DNA of 64,000 nucleotides from Chryseobacterium sp. G0186 (lineage in GTDB: Bacteria; Bacteroidota; Bacteroidia; Flavobacteriales; Weeksellaceae), in NCBI RefSeq assembly GCF_003815675.1, contig NZ_CP033918.1:4898001-4962000 (forward strand), in the 5' to 3' direction. The number at the start of each line of letters is the position of its first letter. Within the stretch, counting starts at the first letter, position 1. A program made the position numbers and the translations under genes. Under the pieces are notes generated by a model. It had not been told where the DNA came from, did no database searches, and saw nothing but the letters and a program-made list of their open reading frames with translations. Positions 35,816 through 43,410 of this stretch are shown piece by piece.

Positions 35816-36839
35816 ACTATACTTTTATCTTATCATAAGTGCCATACTGTTGGTTATACTGGCAATTGTGGCACTTTATATTGGTGTTTATGACTTTAAT
35901 GGCGTGTCACCATTCACGGTCTTGGGGCAATTTATTAAAGGAGACCCTAATCTGTCATTAAGTGATAAGTATGTGATCTGGGATGTAAGAACCTCCAGGG
36001 TTATCATGGCCATTTTAATTGGAAGTATGCTGGCGGTTTCAGGAACCACATTGCAGGGATTATTTAAAAATCCCCTGGCTACAGGTGAAGCGATAGGTTT
36101 AACTTCTGGAGCAACACTATTAGCTGCATTTGCAATCGTTTTAGGAGGACATTTTAAGCAATATCTTCCGGAAATAGTACAGTTTTCATTAGTTGGTATT
36201 TCTGCATTTTTAGGAGCTTTATTGGCAATGATGCTCGTATATAGGATTTCTACAAGTGCTGGAAAAACAAATGTAGTGATGATGTTGTTAAGTGGAGTAG
36301 CCATTACCTCCATCGGATTTTCAATTACAGGTTTTCTTATTTACATCTCAAAAGATGAACAGTTAAGAGACCTTTCATTCTGGAATATGGGAAGTTTGGC
36401 CGCTGCCACATGGACAAAGAATATTGTTTTAACGGTGGTTATCATTATTTCCTATGCCATTTTACTTCCGAAGGGAAAAGCATTGAATGCCATGATGCTG
36501 GGTGAAAGAGACGCCCAACACCTGGGAATAAACGTTGAGCGATTAAAGAAACAGATTGTAATTATCACTTCCTTAATGATAGGAACCTGTGTGGCATTTT
36601 CAGGGACTATTGGTTTTGTAGGTCTTATTGTACCTTATATTTTAAGACTTTTATTTAAATCAAATTATGTTTTTATTTTGCCGTTGTCAGCAGTTTTAGG
36701 GAGTATTTTACTTTTAATTGCTGATACCATCAGTAGAAGCATTGTAGCACCATCAGAACTGCCTATTGGTATTTTAACCTCACTGATTGGAGGACCGATT
36801 TTTATTGCTATTTTAATTAAATTTAAAAAATCACTCTAA
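35799..36839 (+). CDS. hmuU: Heme ABC transporter permease (FecCD family)
   Basis: A 346-residue permease with nine or ten membrane segments. Family signatures are VIWDVRTSRVIMAILIGSMLAVSGTTLQGLFKNPLATGEAIGLTSGA (about 44-105). Further on are LGINVERLKKQIVIITSLMIGTCVAFSGTIGFVGLIVPYILRLL and PSELPIGILTSLIGGPIFI. It overlaps hmuT by 17 bases and ends on the base where the ATPase gene begins, a tightly coupled operon. Confidence 0.93.
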   Translation: MKTQSKLYFYLIISAILLVILAIVALYIGVYDFNGVSPFTVLGQFIKGDPNLSLSDKYVIWDVRTSRVIMAILIGSMLAVSGTTLQGLFKNPLATGEAIGLTSGATLLAAFAIVLGGHFKQYLPEIVQFSLVGISAFLGALLAMMLVYRISTSAGKTNVVMMLLSGVAITSIGFSITGFLIYISKDEQLRDLSFWNMGSLAAATWTKNIVLTVVIIISYAILLPKGKALNAMMLGERDAQHLGINVERLKKQIVIITSLMIGTCVAFSGTIGFVGLIVPYILRLLFKSNYVFILPLSAVLGSILLLIADTISRSIVAPSELPIGILTSLIGGPIFIAILIKFKKSL

Positions 36840-37612
36840 TGATAAAAGCACATCAGATCAATTATCTTCACAAGGATTTTAAAATTCTTGATAGTGTGGA
36901 TGTCTCTTTAGAATACGGAGAGTTTTTAGCAATAGTAGGGCCGAATGGGGCAGGAAAGTCAAGTCTTTTAAGTATTTTGGCCAATGAAGTAAAAGAAGGA
37001 AAGTCTAATATTCTATTCAAAGAAAAACCCATTGCAGATTGGGAAGTAAAGGAGCTGTCTCAGCACAAATCCAAATTTTCTCAGCATAATTCCAACGAAA
37101 TTCCACTACAGGTGAAAGATGTTGTGATGATGGGAAGATATCCTTACTTTGATGCACAACCCGGAAAGGAGGATCTTGAAGCAATGAATAATATGATGTA
37201 TGAAACAGATATTTTTCATCTGAAAGATAGAGACTATAACACATTATCCGGAGGAGAGAAGCAGCGTGTTCATCTTTCAAGAGTTATGGCTCAGTTGCAG
37301 AACAAAATTGCCCATAAGCTGGTTTTTTTGGACGAACCTCTGAATAATCTGGATATAAAACATCAATACAGAGCATTAGAAATCATCAAGAACTTCACCC
37401 AAAAAGCCAATAGTGCTATTGTAGTTTTACATGATCTGAACCTTGCTGCACAATTTGCAGATAAGATCTTATTAATGAAATCAGGAAGAGTTTTTGCGTA
37501 TGGAACCCCACAGGAAGTTTTTACGGCAGACATTATAAGTAAGGCCTATAACTTTCCCTGTACCATTTGTGAACACCCTATTACCAATAACCCAATGATC
37601 ATTTTTGGATAA
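36839..37612 (+). CDS. hmuV: Heme ABC transporter ATP-binding protein
   Basis: A 257-residue ABC ATPase. Walker A is VGPNGAGKSSLLS (about 34-46), the signature LSGGEKQRVHLSRVMA (about 137-152), Walker B KLVFLDEPLNNLD and the H-loop VVLHDLNLAAQFADK. It powers the HmuU permease. The ending has ICEHPITNNPMIIFG, typical of heme/siderophore ATPases. The stop is followed two bases later by the methyltransferase gene. Confidence 0.94.
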   Translation: MIKAHQINYLHKDFKILDSVDVSLEYGEFLAIVGPNGAGKSSLLSILANEVKEGKSNILFKEKPIADWEVKELSQHKSKFSQHNSNEIPLQVKDVVMMGRYPYFDAQPGKEDLEAMNNMMYETDIFHLKDRDYNTLSGGEKQRVHLSRVMAQLQNKIAHKLVFLDEPLNNLDIKHQYRALEIIKNFTQKANSAIVVLHDLNLAAQFADKILLMKSGRVFAYGTPQEVFTADIISKAYNFPCTICEHPITNNPMIIFG

Positions 37613-37614
37613 CC

Positions 37615-38265
37615 ATGGAAAAAGAAGAACTCAAAATCCTCGCACAAAATTTGGCCAATCCCCAGGGAGAAAAAGGCATAGAAATAGGTGAAATGATGAA
37701 TGCCACTAATATCAGTATGACGTTAGAAAGCATCAGAACACTTCTGATAGAAGATAATGAACATATTCTTGAAATAGGACCCGGAAATGCAGGTCACCTG
37801 AAAAGTGTTTTAAATCTTGCTCAGAATCTGAAATATACAGGAATAGACATTTCTGAAACCATGCAGAACGAAGCCAAAAAGTTGAACAAGGATTTCAAAG
37901 ATAAGGCCGATTTCATATTGTATGAGGGCAAAAAGCTTCCTTTTAAAGACCAATCGTTTGATAAAATAGTGACCGTCAATACCGTTTATTTCTGGGAAGA
38001 TCCTGTGGATTTTTTAAATGAAATTTATAGGGTTTTGAAAGACAGTGGAACATTTGTTCTTACTTTCGGGCAGCGGGATTTCATGGAAAAACTACCATTT
38101 ACCGCCTATGATTTTACTTTGTACAACAATAGCGAAATGGAAGAACTGGTTTCCAAGAGCCATTTTAAAAGAATGAAAACTTCCGAAAAAGAAGAAGAAA
38201 TAAAAAGCAAGACAGGAAACGAAACAATACAAAGAATTTATACAATTTTAACCATAAAAAAATAA
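37615..38265 (+). CDS. Class I SAM-dependent methyltransferase in the heme operon
   Basis: A 216-residue Rossmann-fold methyltransferase. Motif I is ILEIGPGNAGHLKSVL (about 56-71), followed by YTGIDISETMQNEAKK (motif II region), LPFKDQSFDKIVTVNTVYFW and EIYRVLKDSGTFVLTF. No signal peptide, so cytoplasmic. Its place between hmuV and the heme-degrading factor suggests a role in heme or tetrapyrrole handling, but the substrate is unknown. Confidence 0.83.
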   Translation: MEKEELKILAQNLANPQGEKGIEIGEMMNATNISMTLESIRTLLIEDNEHILEIGPGNAGHLKSVLNLAQNLKYTGIDISETMQNEAKKLNKDFKDKADFILYEGKKLPFKDQSFDKIVTVNTVYFWEDPVDFLNEIYRVLKDSGTFVLTFGQRDFMEKLPFTAYDFTLYNNSEMEELVSKSHFKRMKTSEKEEEIKSKTGNETIQRIYTILTIKK

Positions 38266-38269
38266 AATA

Positions 38270-39298
38270 ATGAGCACATTAGTTAATGATTTAAAGGAAA
38301 AATGGGACGCTCTGAAGGCAGAAAATCCACATGTAAGAATAAGAAATGCTGCTGCTCAATTAGGAGTAAGCGAAGCTGAATTATTAGTGACCAGCATAGG
38401 AGAAGAAGTAACGGTTTTAAATCCGGACTTTCCGGGAATTCTAACCGAAGCAGAGCAATTGGGAAAAGTAATGGCTCTTACCCGTAACGATGAATGTGTT
38501 CATGAGAGAAAAGGAACTTACCTGAACGGAGATTTCAGCAGCCCGCACGCACAACTTTTCGTTGGGGAAGATATTGACCTTAGAATTTTCCTTAACCATT
38601 GGAAATTTGCCTTTGCAGTAGTGGAGGGAGATAAAAAAAGTCTTCAGTTCTTCGGAAAAGACGGATTGGCTTTACATAAAATTTACTTGACAAAAAATAG
38701 TAATGAAGCAGCTTTCGACGCTATCGTTGAAAAATTTAAGGCTGAAGATCAAAATCAGGCATTTACTTTTGAAGCCGTAGCTCCAAAGCAGGCAGAAAAA
38801 GCAGACGCAGAAATAGATGCAGAAGGATTCAAAAAAGCTTGGACAGAATTAAAGGATACACACGATTTCTTTATGATGACCAGAAAATACGGAGTAAGCA
38901 GAACTCAGGCCTTAAGATTGGCTCCGGAAGGATTTGCTAAGAAAATAGACAACGCTAAAGTGGTGAATATCCTTGAAGATGCTTCTGAAAAGAATACACC
39001 CATCATGGCTTTCGTTGGAAACAGAGGAATTATCCAGATTCACACAGGAAACGTAAAGAAAACACTTTGGCACCAGCAGTGGTTCAATGTTATGGACCCT
39101 GACTTCAATCTTCACTTGGATGTAACGAAAATTGCAGAAGCATGGATCGTTAAAAAACCAACTGAAGACGGAGAAGTTACGGCAATCGAAGTATTCAATA
39201 AGGAAGGAGATTTCATCGTTCAGTTCTTTGGAAAAAGAAAACCTGGAATTCCAGAACTTCAAGAGTGGAAAGATCTAGTGGCAGCACTTGACAATTAA
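38270..39298 (+). CDS. hmuS: Hemin-degrading factor (HemS/HmuS family)
   Basis: A 342-residue protein made of two similar halves, as in HemS/ChuS/ShuS. N-half: NPHVRIRNAAAQLGVSEAELLVTS and LTRNDECVHERKGTYLNG. C-half: FFMMTRKYGVSRTQALRLAPEGFA and VGNRGIIQIHTGNVKKT. It binds heme in the cytoplasm and releases iron or passes heme on. It ends the hmu operon, with a hairpin terminator 20 bases downstream. Confidence 0.92.
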   Translation: MSTLVNDLKEKWDALKAENPHVRIRNAAAQLGVSEAELLVTSIGEEVTVLNPDFPGILTEAEQLGKVMALTRNDECVHERKGTYLNGDFSSPHAQLFVGEDIDLRIFLNHWKFAFAVVEGDKKSLQFFGKDGLALHKIYLTKNSNEAAFDAIVEKFKAEDQNQAFTFEAVAPKQAEKADAEIDAEGFKKAWTELKDTHDFFMMTRKYGVSRTQALRLAPEGFAKKIDNAKVVNILEDASEKNTPIMAFVGNRGIIQIHTGNVKKTLWHQQWFNVMDPDFNLHLDVTKIAEAWIVKKPTEDGEVTAIEVFNKEGDFIVQFFGKRKPGIPELQEWKDLVAALDN

Positions 39299-39317
39299 TA
39301 ATTAGATGATTTGAATA

Positions 39318-39358
39318 GGGCCGTTTTGTTTGTAAAATTCAAGGCGGTCTTTTTTATG
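39318..39358 (+). terminator. Terminator of the hmu operon
   Basis: Arms GGCCGTTTTG / CAAGGCGGTC (10 pairs with some G-U) followed by a run of T. Confidence 0.65.
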
Positions 39359-39424
39359 GTAAAGAGTAAAATGTAAATTCTTCTTTTTACCTGAAATTAA
39401 TTAATTTGTGGTTAAATATATAGT

Positions 39425-40297
39425 ATGAAAAATATTCTCATTGCAATTCTGCTTGCAGGCTTTTGTTCATTACACGCACAGAACCTTAAAGCATATCAAT
39501 TTTATGATCAGAAAGGAAAAGAAGTAAAGACGAATAAGTTGGTTAAAGAATTAGCTGATTACGATGTTGTTTTCTTTGGAGAAAATCATAACAGTTCCAT
39601 CAATCACTGGCTTCAGCTTAAAATTACAGAAGCTTTATACGAAAAGAAAAATGGACAGATTATCTTGGGAGCAGAAATGTTTGAAAGAGATAACCAGTCT
39701 CAGTTGAACCAATATTTAAGCGGAAAATTTGATGCGAAAACATTAAAGGATTCTGCCCGTTTATGGAACAATTATGCAACGGACTACAAGCCCTTGGTAG
39801 ATTTTGCTAAAAATAAGAAATTGAATTTCATTGCAACAAATATCCCAAGAAGATATGCCTCCCAAACAGCCAAAGAAGGGTTGGAATCTTTGAATAAGTT
39901 AACAGAGAAGGAAAAAACGTACATCGCTCAATTGCCCATTAAAGTAACTTTGGATACTCCAGGATACCCTGAAATGAAAGCCATGATGGGAGATCATGCA
40001 GAGGGAACAAAAGTGATGAACTTTATCTCGGCTCAGGCAACCAAAGATGCGACAATGGCAGAATCTATCCTGAAAAATATTCAGTCAGGAAAAACCTTTA
40101 TCCATTATAACGGTAACTATCACAGTAAAGAATTTGGAGGAACATATTGGTATCTTAAGCAGAAAAATCCAAACCTGAAAATGGTCGTAATCTCTGTATT
40201 TGAATCAGAAGACCCCGAATTGAAAGTGCCTGCAAAGGATTATATTCCTACAGAATTTAATCTGATTATTCCAAGTGACATGACGAAGACTTTTTAA
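39425..40297 (+). CDS. ChaN-family (heme-binding) exported protein
   Basis: A 290-residue protein with a signal peptide (MKNILIAILLAGFCSLHAQ). The ChaN domain starts FFGENHNSSINHWLQLKITEALYEKK and continues with ILGAEMFERDNQSQLNQYL. Later motifs are MNFISAQATKDATMAESIL and KTFIHYNGNYHSKEFGG. ChaN-type proteins bind stacked heme at a dimer interface, which fits the position after the hmu operon. The operon terminator suggests it has its own promoter. No lipobox cysteine is evident. Confidence 0.85.
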   Translation: MKNILIAILLAGFCSLHAQNLKAYQFYDQKGKEVKTNKLVKELADYDVVFFGENHNSSINHWLQLKITEALYEKKNGQIILGAEMFERDNQSQLNQYLSGKFDAKTLKDSARLWNNYATDYKPLVDFAKNKKLNFIATNIPRRYASQTAKEGLESLNKLTEKEKTYIAQLPIKVTLDTPGYPEMKAMMGDHAEGTKVMNFISAQATKDATMAESILKNIQSGKTFIHYNGNYHSKEFGGTYWYLKQKNPNLKMVVISVFESEDPELKVPAKDYIPTEFNLIIPSDMTKTF

Positions 40298-40348
40298 GGT
40301 CTGGTTATCGGTAAAATTAATCATCAGAATAATTTCAATATCAATAAG

Positions 40349-40371
40349 AACGGGCTTTAGCCCGTTTTTTT
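40349..40371 (+). terminator. Terminator of the ChaN gene, GGGCTTTAGCCC type
   Basis: AACGGGCTTTAGCCCGTT followed by a T-run. The core is the same hairpin that recurs at 40491, 40531 and 40683. Confidence 0.75.
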
Positions 40372-40433
40372 ATGTCAAGATTTTAAATACTCTTAGCTAA
40401 ATTAATGTATTATTTCTGATTTGAAGGATTGTT

Positions 40434-40661
40434 TCTCGCAGATCACGCGGATTTTACAGATTTTCAATTTAAAAACAATATCAATAGGGGTGGGCTTTAG
40501 CCCGCCCATTAAGAAGATATTCCACCCGAAGGGCTTTAGCCCAAACCTGAAAATAATAGATTTCATGAGCATACAGATTTATAATCATATAGATTCCTAC
40601 GGAATGACAAACAGAAAGTCCCAGTCTTTAAAAATCTGCTCAATCAGCATAATCTGCGAGA
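40434..40661 (+). repeat. Inverted-repeat element carrying GGGCTTTAGCCC hairpins
   Basis: The left arm (40434-40464, starting TCTCGCAGATCACGCGG) is an imperfect reverse complement of the right arm (40631-40661, ending ATAATCTGCGAGA); both are 31 bases. Inside are TGGGCTTTAGCCCGCCCA (40491-40508) and GGGCTTTAGCCC (40531-40542). The words CAATAGGGG and GGCTTTAGCCC occur together at 40482-40503 and again at 40672-40693. It resembles a REP/MITE-type non-coding element. Confidence 0.6.
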
Positions 40662-40739
40662 GAAATAAATTCAATAGGGGTAGGCTTTAGCCCAAAGCTA
40701 ATTTACATTAACAAATGCCATTGTTTATCCTACAATCTT

Positions 40740-40747
40740 TACCTTTG
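40740..40747 (+). promoter_or_regulatory. Putative -7 box of the deformylase-like gene
   Basis: TACCTTTG matches TAnnTTTG and lies 17 bases before the start codon at 40765. Confidence 0.45.
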
Positions 40748-40764
40748 TATCACATTCCATCCAC

Positions 40765-41394
40765 ATGAAAAAACTATCCATTCTGCTTATCTTTTTTATA
40801 GGAGTACTCCATGCACAGAAACTTACCCCTAATGAAATTTCAATAATCAATAAGGGAGATGTCAATACTGCGTTGCCAATCTATCAGACGACAGATGACC
40901 ATCAGCATAAGACCCTGCTAAGCCTTTCCTCAGAAATCGATCCGATTGATCCGAACACTGCTGTTTTAGTTAAGAGAATGAAAGAATCTTTACTTTCAAC
41001 CGATGGAGGAGTGGGGATTGCTGCTCCACAGGTGGGAATCAATAGAAAAGTAATTTGGGTTCAGCGATTTGATAAAGACGGAACACCATTAGAATACTTT
41101 ATCAATCCTGTGATCGTCTGGAAATCAGATTTGCAGAACCTTGGCCCTGAGGGTGATTTATCCATTCCTGATTTCAGGGATCAGTTTTATAGAAGCAAAG
41201 TGATTCAGTTAGAATATGTGGATTTAAAAGGACAGAAATATTCAGAAATAGTGGAGGGATTTACCGCTGTTATTTTCCAGCATGAGATCGATCATCTTTT
41301 CGGAATCCTGATCTCTGATAAAAAAGAAAAAGAGAAAAATACTTCTTATAAAAAGGTAGATGCCTATCAGAAAAGTGATTTGAATAAAAGATAG
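40765..41394 (+). CDS. Exported peptide deformylase-like protein with Cys-to-Asp change
   Basis: A 209-residue protein with the three deformylase motifs. Motif 1 is GGVGIAAPQVG (about 81-91), motif 3 is FQHEIDHLFG (about 171-180, H-E-x-x-H). Motif 2, normally EGCLS with the metal-ligand Cys, reads EGDLSIPDF, so the Cys is replaced by Asp. There is also an apparent signal peptide (MKKLSILLIFFIGVLHAQ), so the protein should be periplasmic, where formyl-Met removal on ribosomes cannot take place. It is probably a paralogue with another role; a housekeeping def gene should exist elsewhere. Confidence 0.85.
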   Translation: MKKLSILLIFFIGVLHAQKLTPNEISIINKGDVNTALPIYQTTDDHQHKTLLSLSSEIDPIDPNTAVLVKRMKESLLSTDGGVGIAAPQVGINRKVIWVQRFDKDGTPLEYFINPVIVWKSDLQNLGPEGDLSIPDFRDQFYRSKVIQLEYVDLKGQKYSEIVEGFTAVIFQHEIDHLFGILISDKKEKEKNTSYKKVDAYQKSDLNKR

Positions 41395-41440
41395 GAAAAA
41401 AAGAATAAGAAGTAAATAAGGCAGAGCTATTATGGATACA

Positions 41441-41531
41441 GCTTCATCAAATCGATGTATCGATTCAACTCTTTGCTTTCTTATTATATTCTACATCCTT
41501 ATTTCTTTGCGTTAAAGAAAATTAAGAACAC
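41441..41531 (+). repeat. Diverged partial copy of the 5017-5203 element
   Basis: CTTCATCAAATCGATGTATC and CTCTTTGC, then CTTTGCGTT, AAGAAAATTAAGA, in the same order and spacing as in the right half of the element at 5017-5203. Confidence 0.45.
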
Positions 41532-41572
41532 TTAAAAGTATGCCCATTCAGGAAAGCTGGTGGTTAAAAATA

Positions 41573-41608
41573 AAATGGAGCTGTTTTGAATAAAAACAGC
41601 TCCATTTA
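41573..41608. terminator. Bidirectional terminator, deformylase-like gene / ohr
   Basis: AAATGGAGCTGTTTT / AAAACAGCTCCATTT with a short loop; T-rich on both sides. Confidence 0.75.
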
Positions 41609-41633
41609 TAATTATATATGTAAAAAAATTGGA

Positions 41634-42059
41634 TTAATCATTGTTGGTCACAGAAAGCTTAACCTCAATATTATTTCTTGTTGCATTAGAATATGGGCAA
41701 ATCTGGTGAGCTTTCTCTGTTAAAGACTGTGCTTCTTCAAGAGAAACTCCCGGAATATTTACATCCAGTTCTGCTGCCAATCCGAAACCTCCATTTTCAA
41801 TCTGTCCTATACTGATTTGTGCTGTAACAGTTGTTTCACCGGTTTTTATTTTAGCTAAGCTGATTACTCTGTTTAATGCACTGTCAAAGCATGCAGAATA
41901 TCCGGCTGCAAAAAGCATTTCAGGATTCGTGAAGTCGTCATTTGCACCTCCCAATGCCTTAGGCATTTTTACATTCAGATCTAAAACTCCGTTTTCACTT
42001 TTAACGTGGCCATTTCTTCCACCTGTAGCGGTTACTTTTGTTGTATATAGCGTTTTCAT
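41634..42059 (-). CDS. ohr: Organic hydroperoxide resistance protein (Ohr/OsmC family)
   Basis: A 141-residue Ohr peroxidase. The two redox cysteines are in AGYSACFDSALNRV (about 53-66) and HQICPYSNATRNN (about 117-129). It reduces organic hydroperoxides using a lipoylated or thiol partner. The start codon directly follows the stop of the MarR-type regulator gene, so the two are cotranscribed. Confidence 0.94.
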   Translation of the reverse strand: MKTLYTTKVTATGGRNGHVKSENGVLDLNVKMPKALGGANDDFTNPEMLFAAGYSACFDSALNRVISLAKIKTGETTVTAQISIGQIENGGFGLAAELDVNIPGVSLEEAQSLTEKAHQICPYSNATRNNIEVKLSVTNND

Positions 42060-42494
42060 TTATTTTTCTATTTTGTTTAATATTTTCAGTACTGTTTCTT
42101 TAAGTTCCAGAAGCTCTTCAGGTTGTATACCCAGCCTTTCCTGTATTTTACCCGGAATGGCGCAGGCTTTTTTCTGTAGTTCTTTTCCAGCCTCTGCTAA
42201 AAATACTTCAACAACTCTTTCGTCCTCTTTTTTTCGTTTTCTAAGGATAAATCCTTTAGTCTCCAGTCTTTTAAGAAGAGGAGTTAAAGTTCCGCTGTCC
42301 AGAAACAGTTTTTCTCCAATATGACTTACCGTAAGTCCGTCACTGTCCCATAATATCATCATAACAAGATATTGAGGGTAGGTAATGTCCAGCTCATCAA
42401 GAAAAGGACGATAAAGTCCGGTGATCTCCTTGGCAATCACATATAAAGGGAAACAGATCTGGTTTTCTAACTTGGGTGTTTTTGAATTTTCCAT
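42060..42494 (-). CDS. ohrR: MarR-family redox regulator OhrR
   Basis: 144 residues from the ATG at 42494 (MENSKTPKLENQICFPLYV). A longer frame opens at 42560, but it would overlap the nitroreductase gene and precede the conserved N-terminus. The sensing cysteine of OhrR is visible in QICFPLYVIAKEITGLYRPFLDELDITYPQYLVMMILW. The winged helix is LTVSHIGEKLFLDSGTLTPLLKRLETKGFI, followed by RKRKKEDERVVEVFLAEAG. It should repress ohr until oxidised. The likely operator is upstream of the nitroreductase, at 43245-43262. Confidence 0.92.
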   Translation of the reverse strand: MENSKTPKLENQICFPLYVIAKEITGLYRPFLDELDITYPQYLVMMILWDSDGLTVSHIGEKLFLDSGTLTPLLKRLETKGFILRKRKKEDERVVEVFLAEAGKELQKKACAIPGKIQERLGIQPEELLELKETVLKILNKIEK

Positions 42495-42525
42495 AAATTG
42501 GGGTACGAAAGATTCGATGAAGGTA

Positions 42526-43158
42526 TTACTTTTTAATGATAAACTCATCCATTGGAACACGGACTTTTTTCATAGAAGCTAGCCAGTCATTAGCTTCATC
42601 ACGGTATCCAAGGTATAAAAGGCTTACACTTTTCAGGCCTAGCTCCTTTAAACCAAGTACTTCATCCACTACTGCATTACTGAATCCTTCTGCAGGAGTA
42701 CTGTCTATTTTAAGCTCAGCTGCCTGTGCAAGGGCAAATCCTAAGGCAATATAAGTCTGACGTGCCGTGTGGGCAAAATGCTCTTCAGGAGTTTGTGCTC
42801 CATACATTTCCTTGATTTTATCAGTATAACTTCCAAAACGTCCTCTTGGCAGATCTCTTACATCAGTATGATAATCATACACCTTGTCAATCTTCTCATT
42901 AGAATAGCTGTCCCATGCTGCAAAAACCAAAACATGAGAAGAATCTCTCATCACTTCAGGGTTTAAGGCTCCGGCAACCATTTTATCTTTTAATTCTTGG
43001 TTCTCCACTACAATGATACGGAAAGGCTGTAACCCTGATGAGGTAGGAGCAAGCCTAATCGCTTCCAAAATTGTATTTAAATCTTCCTGTGATACTTTTT
43101 TTGTTGGGTCATATGCTTTTACAGCATGTCTCCAGTTTAAATTTTCTATTAATGACAT
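42526..43158 (-). CDS. NAD(P)H-dependent nitroreductase-family oxidoreductase
   Basis: A 210-residue FMN-dependent nitroreductase of the NfsB/YdgI type. Features are NLNWRHAVKAYDPTKKVSQEDLNTILEAIRLAPTSSGLQPFRIIVV, TARQTYIALGFALAQAAELKIDSTPAEGF and LLYLGYRDEANDWLASMKKVRVPMDEFI. It is the first gene of the nitroreductase-ohrR-ohr operon, with the OhrR-type palindrome in its promoter, so it is probably induced by organic peroxides or quinones. Confidence 0.9.
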   Translation of the reverse strand: MSLIENLNWRHAVKAYDPTKKVSQEDLNTILEAIRLAPTSSGLQPFRIIVVENQELKDKMVAGALNPEVMRDSSHVLVFAAWDSYSNEKIDKVYDYHTDVRDLPRGRFGSYTDKIKEMYGAQTPEEHFAHTARQTYIALGFALAQAAELKIDSTPAEGFSNAVVDEVLGLKELGLKSVSLLYLGYRDEANDWLASMKKVRVPMDEFIIKK

Positions 43159-43228
43159 TTTCTTTTGGTTTTTAAATTAAACTACTTTTTGTTCCTAAGT
43201 TTTAGGTTTCAGGAATAAAATAACACTG

Positions 43229-43262
43229 CAAATATACAACTATTTAAATTGCATGCAATTTA
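43229..43262 (-). promoter_or_regulatory. Promoter and OhrR-type operator of the nitroreductase-ohrR-ohr operon
   Basis: An 18-base perfect palindrome TAAATTGCATGCAATTTA (43245-43262). On the minus strand the -7 box is TATATTTG (43236-43229) and a -33 TTG lies at 43258-43256, spaced by 19 bases and inside the palindrome. OhrR-type operators have the same AATTG/CAATT arms, and the regulator is encoded in the operon. Confidence 0.75.
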
Positions 43263-43410
43263 ATTTTAAAAAATTTTATTGTTGTCGATTTTTAATGATC
43301 AAAAAACAATTGATAAAACACGCCTCTTTATTTGCTTTTTTCCGCATGATTCGGATTTTTTTCTGTTGCAAGTATTCTAACCTTTGCAGTAGAATTTTAA
43401 ACTAAAAACA

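Larger units (their letters stand above)
40298..40764. other. 466-base intergenic region made of repeats
   Basis: No gene is supported here. The region holds a terminator, an inverted-repeat element (40434-40661) and four GGCTTTAGCCC hairpins, described separately. A frame at 40421-40690 lies inside the repeats and is not credible. Confidence 0.7.

Noticed and set aside
40421..40690. An 89-codon plus-strand reading frame
   Set aside because: It lies entirely within the inverted-repeat element and hairpins, with no protein-like composition or family.
40351..40693. Possible CRISPR array from repeated GGCTTTAGCCC words
   Set aside because: Only four irregularly spaced short palindromes, no uniform repeat and spacer lengths and no cas genes.
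42495..42560. N-terminal extension of ohrR
   Set aside because: It overlaps the nitroreductase gene; the conserved OhrR N-terminus begins at 42494.
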